A stretch of 12,543 bases of DNA from an uncultured Faecalibacterium sp. (GTDB lineage Bacteria > Bacillota > Clostridia > Oscillospirales > Ruminococcaceae). A program made the translations under genes and the position numbers. Of the stretch, positions 6,712 to 12,543 are shown piece after piece; position 1 is the stretch's first letter, and every line of letters begins with the position of its first letter. The stretch lies in contig CAAFQM010000196.1 in NCBI GenBank assembly GCA_900765105.1, positions 1 through 12,543 of the forward strand. The letters run 5' to 3'. Below the pieces are notes generated by a model. That model was not told where the DNA came from and searched no databases. It worked only from the letters and a program-made list of their open reading frames with translations.

Positions 6712-8833
6712 ACTGCTTTTCCAGCTCCTTTCGGGTCAATTTCAGTACACAGGGGCGGCCATGGGGGCAGAAGGGCGGCACCTCACCGGAAAGGATCTTT
6801 TCGGCCAGTGCCATCAGCTCCTGCGGCGAGGACTTGTCCCCCGCTTTGATGGCCGCGCGGCAGGAGATGGAGTGCAGCACCCACTCGGTGTGCTCGTTGA
6901 GGGCGTCGTGGCCGCCGCGCACCAGCCTGTTGGCGATCTCCACCAGCAGGCTCTCGGCGTTCTGCGGCTCCACGTCTGCAGGCACAGCCCGCAGAACCAC
7001 GGTATTGCCGCCGAAGTCTGCGATCTCAAGGCCTGCGTTTTCCAGCAGCGGGATATTTTCCAGCAGAGCCTGTTTTTCCTCGGCGGAGAGGTCGATGGCG
7101 GCAGGCTCCAGCAGCATCTGACTGGGCACATTGCCGTAGTTCGCCGCCAGCTTTTCGTACAGCTGGCGCTCGTGGGCTGCGTGCTTGTCGATCAGGCACA
7201 GCTCGTCCCCACGCTCGGCAAGGATGTAGGTGCGGAACACCTCGCCTACATAGTGCAGCGGTTCCGGCTGGCCGGCCGAGGGATCAAAGTTCATCTGCTC
7301 TGGCTCGGCTGTTTCTTCCGGTTCTGTTGCTTCCGGAACAGGTATCTGCGGTTCGGGCTGCCCAGACGGTTCCGGCATATCCGGCTGCAGCGGAGCCGGA
7401 TCCCACGCCGCCATACGGTTTGTATCCGCATGAACTTTTGTCTCTTTCGGTTCCGGCAGTTCCGGTTCCACATCCAGCTGTGCTTCGCTGGCCGCCGTGC
7501 GGAAGGACTGCGGCGTTTCCGGCTTCGGTGCTTCCGGGCTGTGCAGGGTCACAAACGGATCCAGTATATCGCTGTCTGCCGCACTGCTGCGCCAGCGGGG
7601 AGCGGACGGCGGTGCAGACTTTTCGGGTTCCACTGCCGGTTCGGGCTGCGGGGCCGTCCGCTCCGCCGGTTTTGCGGGTTCCCAGCGTGTTTTGGGCAGA
7701 GCGCCCGGGTCTGCCTGACCCGAAATAATGGCAGAAAGCCCTGTAAAGCAATTATTCTTTACGGTTTTTTCTTTCGTATTGACGTTTCTTTCTTCGTTTT
7801 CTGCTTTTTGCTCATTTTCAAAGGCAAAGAGCCGTTCTCCGGTGCCGGGCTGGGCAAGCGCCAGCTTGACTGCATGATACACCACATCGAAGACGTCGTT
7901 TTCCCGGGCAAAGCGGGCTTCGATCTTGGCGGGGTGGACATTCACATCCACAAGATCCGTGGGCATTTCCAGAGAGAGGATACCGCCAGGGAACTTGCCC
8001 TGCATGGTGGTGCCCTTGAAGGCCATCTCCATACCGGCCATCATGGTACGATTGCGCACATAGCGGCCGTTGATGTAAAAATGCTGCATACTGCGGCTGG
8101 CGCGGCAGCTCTTGGGCGGAGTGACAAGGCCGGTGAGATGGTAGACACCTTCGCGGTTGTCCACCTCGATGAGGTCCCGGCTGAACTCCCGGCCCAGCAC
8201 CGCGTAGGCCGCGCCCCGCAGCTGACCGTCGCCGGGGGTGACGTACTGCAGCTTGCCTTCCCGGATGAACTTGATGCTGATCTCCGGGTGGCTGAGCGCC
8301 ACATGGGTGACGGTATCGGACACGAAGGTGCCCTCGGAAGAGTCCTTCTTGAGGAACTTCATACGGGCGGGCGTGTTGTAGAACAGGTCCTTCACCCGGA
8401 TGGTCGTGCCGACGGCGCGGGCACCCGGCTCCCGGGAGACCTCTTCCCCGCCCTCGATGCAGTAGACCGTGGCAAACTCGTCCGCTTCGGTGCGGGTGGT
8501 CAGCTCCACCCGGGCTACGCTGGCAATGGAAGCCAGTGCTTCGCCGCGGAAGCCTAGCGTATGGATGCTGGTCAGGTCGTCCGGCGTGAGGATCTTGCTG
8601 GTGGCATGGCGGATAAACGCCGTGGAAATGTATTCCGCTTCAATGCCGGTGCCGTTGTCGCTGATTTCAATCAGCTTCACGCCGCCGGATTCGATGCTCA
8701 CCGTCACCTGCGTGGCTCCGGCGTCGATGGAGTTTTCCAGCAGTTCCTTGACAACGGACGCCGGGCGCTCCACGACCTCGCCGGCTGCGATCAGCTCGGC
8801 GGTGTGCTTATCCAGAACATGGATCACTGCCAT
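6695..8833 (-). CDS. mutL: DNA mismatch repair protein MutL (endonuclease type)
   Basis: Couples mismatch recognition by MutS to strand nicking. The 712-residue protein has the GHKL ATPase motifs at the N-terminus: E30 (catalytic base) and N34 in KELLENSIDAGA, DNGTGI (59-64) and GFRGEAL (94-100). The C-terminal domain has the metal-binding endonuclease motif in the form DKHAAHERQLYE (549-560, D-x-H-A-x2-E-x4-E), SCRAAIKA (657-664) and CPHGRP (689-694), so it should nick DNA like B. subtilis MutL and unlike E. coli MutL. QMLLEP (572-577) fits the sliding-clamp motif known in MutL endonucleases. Between the domains lies a Pro/Glu-rich linker of roughly 185 residues (about 340-525), making the protein some 85 residues longer than in B. 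subtilis (627). AAAGGAGG lies 8 nt before the ATG. mutS is 33 nt upstream, and the end overlaps miaA. Confidence 0.98.
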   Translation of the reverse strand: MAVIHVLDKHTAELIAAGEVVERPASVVKELLENSIDAGATQVTVSIESGGVKLIEISDNGTGIEAEYISTAFIRHATSKILTPDDLTSIHTLGFRGEALASIASVARVELTTRTEADEFATVYCIEGGEEVSREPGARAVGTTIRVKDLFYNTPARMKFLKKDSSEGTFVSDTVTHVALSHPEISIKFIREGKLQYVTPGDGQLRGAAYAVLGREFSRDLIEVDNREGVYHLTGLVTPPKSCRASRSMQHFYINGRYVRNRTMMAGMEMAFKGTTMQGKFPGGILSLEMPTDLVDVNVHPAKIEARFARENDVFDVVYHAVKLALAQPGTGERLFAFENEQKAENEERNVNTKEKTVKNNCFTGLSAIISGQADPGALPKTRWEPAKPAERTAPQPEPAVEPEKSAPPSAPRWRSSAADSDILDPFVTLHSPEAPKPETPQSFRTAASEAQLDVEPELPEPKETKVHADTNRMAAWDPAPLQPDMPEPSGQPEPQIPVPEATEPEETAEPEQMNFDPSAGQPEPLHYVGEVFRTYILAERGDELCLIDKHAAHERQLYEKLAANYGNVPSQMLLEPAAIDLSAEEKQALLENIPLLENAGLEIADFGGNTVVLRAVPADVEPQNAESLLVEIANRLVRGGHDALNEHTEWVLHSISCRAAIKAGDKSSPQELMALAEKILSGEVPPFCPHGRPCVLKLTRKELEKQFGRIV

Positions 8834-8866
8834 GGTGTTTCCTCCTTTGGTAGGATTTTACAGAAA

Positions 8867-11482
8867 TCAGCCGTTCAGGCTGCCTTTCAGGGTCTTTTTC
8901 AGCTCATAGAGGAAGTTCAGCGCTTCGATGGGGGTCAACGTCTCCACATCCAGTGCTTCCAGCTTTTCCATCATCTCGCTGGGCACTGCCGGGGAATTGT
9001 ACTCCTGCAGGGCGTCGAAATTCATCTGCTCGACCTTATTCTTGGGAGCTGTGGCTTCCAGTGTGCGCAGCACTTCATGGGCGCGGCGGGTCACGCTGCC
9101 GGGCAGACCGGCCAGCTTTGCGACCTCGATGCCGTAGCTGTCATCTGCCGGGCCGCGGATGATGCGCCGCAGGAAGGTGATGTCCTCGCCGCGCTTTTTG
9201 ACCGCGATGTTGTAGTTTTTCACGCCTTCCAGCGTGCCTTCCAGCTCGGTCAGCTCGTGGTAGTGGGTGGCAAACAAAGTCTTGCAGCCAAGGCCCCTGG
9301 CCGGGTCGGAGATGTGCTCCACCACCGCCCGGGCGATGCTCATGCCGTCGAAGGTGGAGGTGCCGCGGCCGATCTCGTCCAGCACCACAAGGCTCTTGGG
9401 GGTGGCGTTCTTCAAAATCTCGGCCACCTCAGTCATTTCCACCATGAATGTGGACTGGCCCGCCGACAGGTCATCGGACGCACCAATGCGGGTGAAAATG
9501 GCATCCACCACGCCCACATGGCAGCTGGACGCCGGAACGAAGGAGCCGATCTGCGCCATCAGCGCGATCAGGGCATTCTGACGCATGTAGGTGGATTTAC
9601 CGGCCATGTTCGGGCCGGTGATGATCAGGCAGCGGTCAGTGGAGCAGTTGAGGGTGGTATCGTTGGGCACGAACAGGCTGCCCTTGAGCATCTGTTCCAC
9701 CACCGGGTGGCGGCCTTCGGTGATGGTCAGCTCGTCGCTGTCATCCACGATGGGGCGGCAGTAGTTGTTTTCGGCCGCAACCTGCGCCAGCGCTGTGAGC
9801 ACATCCAGCTGAGCAACGGCATTGGCCGTGAGCTGGATGCGGTCCAGCTGGGCGCTGATGCCTTCCAGCAGTTCATCAAACAGGCGGCGTTCCAGCGTGA
9901 TGAGCCGTTCGTGCGCACCGAGAATCTTGCTTTCCAGCTCCTTCAGCTCCTGCGTGATGTAGCGCTCGCCGCTGGTCAGGGTCTGCTTGCGGATATAGGT
10001 CTCCGGCACCATATTTTTGTAAGAGTTGCTGACCTCGATGTAGTAGCCAAACACATGATTGTAGCCGATCTTCAGCTTGGGGATGCCGGTTTCCTGCCGC
10101 AGGCGGGCTTCCAGCTGAGCCAGCACGCCCTTGGTGTTGTCGCGGATGGAGCGCAGCTCGTCCACTTCGGCGTGGTAACCTTTGGCAATGACACCGCCGT
10201 CCTTGAGGGTGGAGGGCGCTTCCGGATCCACCGCCGCAAAAATGCGCGCCTTGATGTCCTCCAGCGGGTCGATCTGCGCGGCAAGCTCAGTCAGCTCCGG
10301 GCAGCCACAGTCCTCGGCCTGTTTGCGCAGGCCGGGCAGGCGGTCGCAGGTCTGGGCCAGCGTGTAGATCTCCTTGGGGGTAGCGGAGCCATAGACCGTG
10401 CGGGTCATCAGACGTTCCATATCCGAGATATAGTGCAGCTCTTCGGTCAGGTCGCCCCGGGCCATGGTCTGGCGCACAAGGCTTTCCACCGCGTTCAGGC
10501 GGTGGTTGATCAGCTCGCTGGAGATCAGCGGCTGTTCGATCCAGCTGCGCAGCATCCGCTTGCCCATGGAGGTGCTGGTCTTGTCCAGCACCCAGAGCAG
10601 GGTGCCCCGCTTTTCACGGCCGCGCAGGGTCTCGGTGAGCTCCAGATTCGCCCGCGTCACCGGCGAAAGCCGCATGAACTGCGCCTTGTTGTAGGTGATG
10701 ACAGTTTTCAGGCGCTCCACGCCCTTGATCTGGGTGTCGTGGAGGTATTCCAGCAGAGCGGCCATGGCAAACCGCACAAGGCCGCCCTCCTCGATGCCGG
10801 TGGTCTGCGGCCAGCCGCGGCCGAATTGGCCTTCCAGCGAAGCCGCCACAAGACCCGGGGCGTAGCGCTCCTCTTCCACCAGCTCCACCGAGCAGTTCAT
10901 GTTCTTTTTGATGTAGGCTGTCACCTCGCGGCAGTCCAGCAGGCCTGGGTTCATCAGCACCTCACTGGGATGGTAGCGGCACAGTTCGGTGATGACCGCC
11001 GGGGCGATCTTGTCAGCGTTCAGCTCGGTGATATGCGCCGTGCCGGTGGAAACATCGGCAAAGCACAGGCCCGCCTTCTTCCCTTTCAGGTAAATGCTGG
11101 CGATGTAGTTGTTGCGGTCGTCCTGCAGCATGCTGCTCTCAATGACCGTGCCGGGCGTGACCACGCGGATGATATCCCGCTTGACAAGCCCCTTGGCCTT
11201 GGCTGGATCCTCCACCTGCTCGCAGATGGCCACCTTGTAGCCCTTGGCGATCAGCCGTGCTACATAGCCCTCGTAGCTGTGGAAGGGCACGCCGCACATG
11301 GGCGCGCGCTCGGCCTGACCGCACTGTTTGCCGGTCAGGGTCAGATCCAGCTCCTTGGACGCGGTGATGGCGTCATCGTAGAACATCTCGTAAAAGTCAC
11401 CGATGCGGTAAAAGAGAATTTCGTCCTTATGTTGATTTTTGATCTCCAGATATTGCTGCATCATGGGCGACAGCTCTGCCAT
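8867..11482 (-). CDS. mutS: DNA mismatch repair protein MutS
   Basis: Recognises mismatches and small loops in new DNA and, with ATP, recruits MutL. The 871-residue product has the MutS1 layout: the mismatch-reading F-Y-E motif in GDFYEMF (F30, E32), connector, core and clamp domains, then the ABC-type ATPase with Walker A GPNMAGKS (623-630), Walker B VVLDEIGRGTST (D702, E703), and ATHYHELTELE. The C-terminus ends in the conserved helical segment LTPIEALNFLYELKKTL. QMNFD (819-823) lies where other bacteria carry a sliding-clamp motif (QMSLL in E. coli), although its last residue is atypical. Length matches B. subtilis (about 858). The ATG has a weak GAGGG site 7 nt upstream. A terminator lies between it and the YlbF-like gene, so it should have its own promoter, yet I find no clear sigma-A match in the 115-nt gap. 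Confidence 0.98.
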   Translation of the reverse strand: MAELSPMMQQYLEIKNQHKDEILFYRIGDFYEMFYDDAITASKELDLTLTGKQCGQAERAPMCGVPFHSYEGYVARLIAKGYKVAICEQVEDPAKAKGLVKRDIIRVVTPGTVIESSMLQDDRNNYIASIYLKGKKAGLCFADVSTGTAHITELNADKIAPAVITELCRYHPSEVLMNPGLLDCREVTAYIKKNMNCSVELVEEERYAPGLVAASLEGQFGRGWPQTTGIEEGGLVRFAMAALLEYLHDTQIKGVERLKTVITYNKAQFMRLSPVTRANLELTETLRGREKRGTLLWVLDKTSTSMGKRMLRSWIEQPLISSELINHRLNAVESLVRQTMARGDLTEELHYISDMERLMTRTVYGSATPKEIYTLAQTCDRLPGLRKQAEDCGCPELTELAAQIDPLEDIKARIFAAVDPEAPSTLKDGGVIAKGYHAEVDELRSIRDNTKGVLAQLEARLRQETGIPKLKIGYNHVFGYYIEVSNSYKNMVPETYIRKQTLTSGERYITQELKELESKILGAHERLITLERRLFDELLEGISAQLDRIQLTANAVAQLDVLTALAQVAAENNYCRPIVDDSDELTITEGRHPVVEQMLKGSLFVPNDTTLNCSTDRCLIITGPNMAGKSTYMRQNALIALMAQIGSFVPASSCHVGVVDAIFTRIGASDDLSAGQSTFMVEMTEVAEILKNATPKSLVVLDEIGRGTSTFDGMSIARAVVEHISDPARGLGCKTLFATHYHELTELEGTLEGVKNYNIAVKKRGEDITFLRRIIRGPADDSYGIEVAKLAGLPGSVTRRAHEVLRTLEATAPKNKVEQMNFDALQEYNSPAVPSEMMEKLEALDVETLTPIEALNFLYELKKTLKGSLNG

Positions 11483-11518
11483 GGTTTTCCCTCTCTCCCC
11501 GTTCTATGGTTCTGTGCA

Positions 11519-11538
11519 CGGTTTGCGGCTTGAAACCG
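11519..11538. repeat. Inverted repeat in the mutS leader
   Basis: CGGTTT (11519-11524) and AAACCG (11533-11538) are perfect 6-bp arms around 8 nt. A competing stem GCGG (11525-11528) with CCGC (11536-11539) is nested in the same bases. It lies about 37 nt upstream of the mutS ATG and may be a leader stem or an operator. No known binding site is recognised. Confidence 0.3.
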
Positions 11539-11543
11539 CCTTT

Positions 11544-11579
11544 GCAAACAAAACGCGGTCTGTTCTGCACAGCCGCGTT
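11544..11579 (-). terminator. Rho-independent terminator after the YlbF/YmcA-family gene
   Basis: On the minus strand an 11-bp stem forms: AACGCGG with CCGCGTT, continued by CTGT with ACAG after one bulged A, around a 5-nt loop (GCAGA). It is followed directly by TTGTTT, giving a U-rich tail that starts within the stem's own TT. The stem begins 15 nt after the stop codon of the gene at 11595-12002. It should end the miaB transcript and make mutS transcriptionally separate, at least in part. Confidence 0.8.
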
Positions 11580-11594
11580 CCGTTTTTGCTGATT

Positions 11595-12002
11595 TTAGTG
11601 GCAGCCGCCGCAGGTGGAGCAGCTGCCGGTGCAGGAAGCGGAAGGCTCCTGCACGGTCATGGGGTCGCCGCCGTTCATGGCGGTGTTGATGATGGCGTCG
11701 ATATAGTTGACGAGGTTCTCGCAGTCGCGCTTTGCCTCGTTGTAGGCCACCATGCCCTCGTTGCCCATGATCTGACCGTACAGGCTGTTCACCTTCTCGT
11801 TCAGCTCAGCGATGCGGGCATCGTTGCGCTCGCTCTTGCCGATCTCATTGTTCAGATCCATACGGGCGAGGTTGAACTCACCGATCAGGTTCTGCAGCTC
11901 TTCGTCCTTATCGTTTGCCTTGCGGGCCTGATCCAGAACGAGATAGCGGCTATCGGTCTGCAGTGCAACAGCGGCACGCTTGAAAAGATCAATACAATCC
12001 AT
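11595..12002 (-). CDS. YlbF/YmcA (Ric complex) family protein with cysteine-rich tail
   Basis: Small helical protein of 135 residues. In B. subtilis the family members YlbF (RicF) and YmcA (RicA) join YaaT (RicT) in an Fe-S complex that steers RNase Y-dependent mRNA processing and helps biofilm, competence and sporulation decisions. Position decides between the two: in B. subtilis ymcA directly follows the miaB gene and lies just before cotE and mutS, so this is the positional equivalent of ymcA/ricA. The tail, however, holds four cysteines (C124, C128, C131, C134 in SCTGSCSTCGGCH), a pattern more like the YlbF tail, and could bind an Fe-S cluster. The body is mostly charged helix (DQARKANDKDEELQNLIGEF). 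ATG 12002 is chosen for the AAGGAG site about 10 nt upstream; an in-frame GTG extension to 12053 would cross a GC hairpin. Exact orthology is uncertain. Confidence 0.8.
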   Translation of the reverse strand: MDCIDLFKRAAVALQTDSRYLVLDQARKANDKDEELQNLIGEFNLARMDLNNEIGKSERNDARIAELNEKVNSLYGQIMGNEGMVAYNEAKRDCENLVNYIDAIINTAMNGGDPMTVQEPSASCTGSCSTCGGCH

Positions 12003-12031
12003 TGGTTTGGTTCTCCTTATTCTATATGATT

Positions 12032-12046
12032 CGGGGCGTCGCCCCG
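12032..12046 (-). other. Short GC-rich hairpin between miaB and the YlbF-like gene
   Basis: CGGGGC and GCCCCG form a perfect 6-bp stem around GAC in the 51-nt gap, 8 nt after the miaB stop. No T-run follows (AATCATAT), so it is not a standard terminator. It could protect or process the miaB end or tune the downstream gene, but function is unproven. Confidence 0.45.
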
Positions 12047-12053
12047 GGAACAC

Positions 12054-12543
12054 TCAGGCAAGTTCGCCCACCAGCACGGTAGCCCGCGCCCCGGTGAGGT
12101 GAACATTGGCATAGCTGCCCATCAGGGCATCGTCCGCTGCGAACTCCACGGTCAGGTTGTTGTCCAGCCGTCCGGACAGGGTGCCTTCGTTGCGGCCATA
12201 GCCTTCCACCAGCACCTGCACGTTCTGCCCCACCTGCGCCTTGACCAGCGCCATGGCGATCTCATCCTGCACCTTGAGCAGGCGGCTCATGCGGTCGGTC
12301 TTTTCCTTGCGGGGGGTGGGGTCCGGCATTTCGGCAGCCTTGGTGCCGGTGCGCTTGGAGTAGATGAAAGTGAACAGCTGCATATAGCCCACCTTCTGCA
12401 CCAGTTCCAGCGTACCGAGGAAGTCCTCCTCCGTCTCACCGGGGAAGCCCACAATGATATCGCTGGAGAAGGTGATGCCGGGCACGGTCTTGCGGGCGTA
12501 CTCGATCAGCTCAAGGTACTGCTCCACCGTGTAGTGGCGGTTC
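12054..12543 (-). CDS. miaB: tRNA-2-methylthio-N6-dimethylallyladenosine synthase MiaB, 5' end outside the window
   Basis: Radical-SAM methylthiotransferase that turns i6A37 of tRNA, made by MiaA, into ms2i6A37. Only the last 162 residues are present, starting NRHYTVEQYLELIEYARK. They include the end of the radical-SAM barrel (SSDIIVGFPGETEEDF), the conserved FIYSKRTGTKAA segment, and a C-terminal TRAM RNA-binding domain (about the last 65 residues, with VLVEG and GRLDNN). The 4Fe-4S cysteine motifs lie upstream, out of view. RimO and MtaB are relatives, but the MNRHYT-like segment, the SKRxGTxAA segment and the link to the YmcA-like gene favour MiaB. The frame ends in TGA at 12054. Co-transcription with the next gene is likely from the 51-nt gap. 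Confidence 0.93.
   Translation of the reverse strand, partial: NRHYTVEQYLELIEYARKTVPGITFSSDIIVGFPGETEEDFLGTLELVQKVGYMQLFTFIYSKRTGTKAAEMPDPTPRKEKTDRMSRLLKVQDEIAMALVKAQVGQNVQVLVEGYGRNEGTLSGRLDNNLTVEFAADDALMGSYANVHLTGARATVLVGELA

Noticed and set aside
6590..8557. A plus-strand open frame of 655 codons opposite mutL
   Set aside because: Antisense to clear MutL motifs, with no family resemblance and a Cys/Arg/Phe-rich section where the MutL linker is Glu/Pro-rich. Codon-bias artefact.
8561..11533. A plus-strand open frame of 990 codons opposite mutS
   Set aside because: Antisense to MutS for its whole useful length. His/Val/Gln-rich composition mirrors MutS codons, and no domain is seen.
11512..11572. 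Possible attenuator: TGCACAG in the mutS leader can pair with CTGTGCA in the terminator's 5' arm
   Set aside because: The competing arm is transcribed after the U-tract, so it cannot form in time to prevent termination. Probably coincidence.
12032..12046. GC hairpin after miaB as a terminator
   Set aside because: No T-run follows, and the next gene's ribosome binding site is only a few bases away.
12003..12053. In-frame GTG extension of the YlbF-like gene to 12053
   Set aside because: It begins directly after the miaB stop, has no ribosome binding site, crosses a GC hairpin and adds an Arg/Pro-rich N-terminus unlike the family.

Overview
The window is a dense block of bacterial housekeeping genes, all on the minus strand. 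It is read below in the direction of transcription, from high to low coordinates. The gene families and order (sepF-ylmH-divIVA-ileS; miaB-YlbF/YmcA family-mutS-mutL-miaA) point to a Bacillota (Firmicutes) genome. The GC-rich sequence, an orphan HlyD-like adaptor just upstream of sepF and strong AAGGAG-type ribosome binding sites suggest a clostridial lineage of the Oscillospiraceae/Ruminococcaceae kind, such as a Faecalibacterium relative. That placement is inference; no marker here fixes the genus.

Region 1 (12543 to about 11544): the 3' part of miaB, then a small YlbF/YmcA-family gene with a cysteine-rich tail, closed by a convincing rho-independent terminator. Region 2 (about 11543 to 4448): mutS, mutL, miaA and a membrane-anchored HlyD-like adaptor, tightly packed (33-nt gap, 17-nt overlap, 5-nt gap). 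MutS and MutL carry out mismatch repair. MiaA and MiaB act in sequence on tRNA position A37, so the two steps of ms2i6A synthesis flank the repair genes. Region 3 (4444 to 1): a near-consensus sigma-A promoter directly after the adaptor gene, a short structured leader, then sepF, ylmH, divIVA and the 5' three-quarters of ileS. This is a trimmed form of the Bacillus subtilis ylm/divIVA/ileS division cluster, without ylmD, ylmE or ylmG and without a T-box leader before ileS.

Every gene family is known, and I see no mobile element, CRISPR array, tRNA or rRNA gene, or unknown multigene system. No gap between genes exceeds about 115 bases. The points most worth a second look are a hexapeptide (EQMNFD) shared by the MutS tail and the MutL linker, non-canonical HIGH and KMSKS motifs plus extra CxxC pairs in IleRS, the promoter-leader structure before sepF, and the HlyD-like adaptor with no visible transporter partner.
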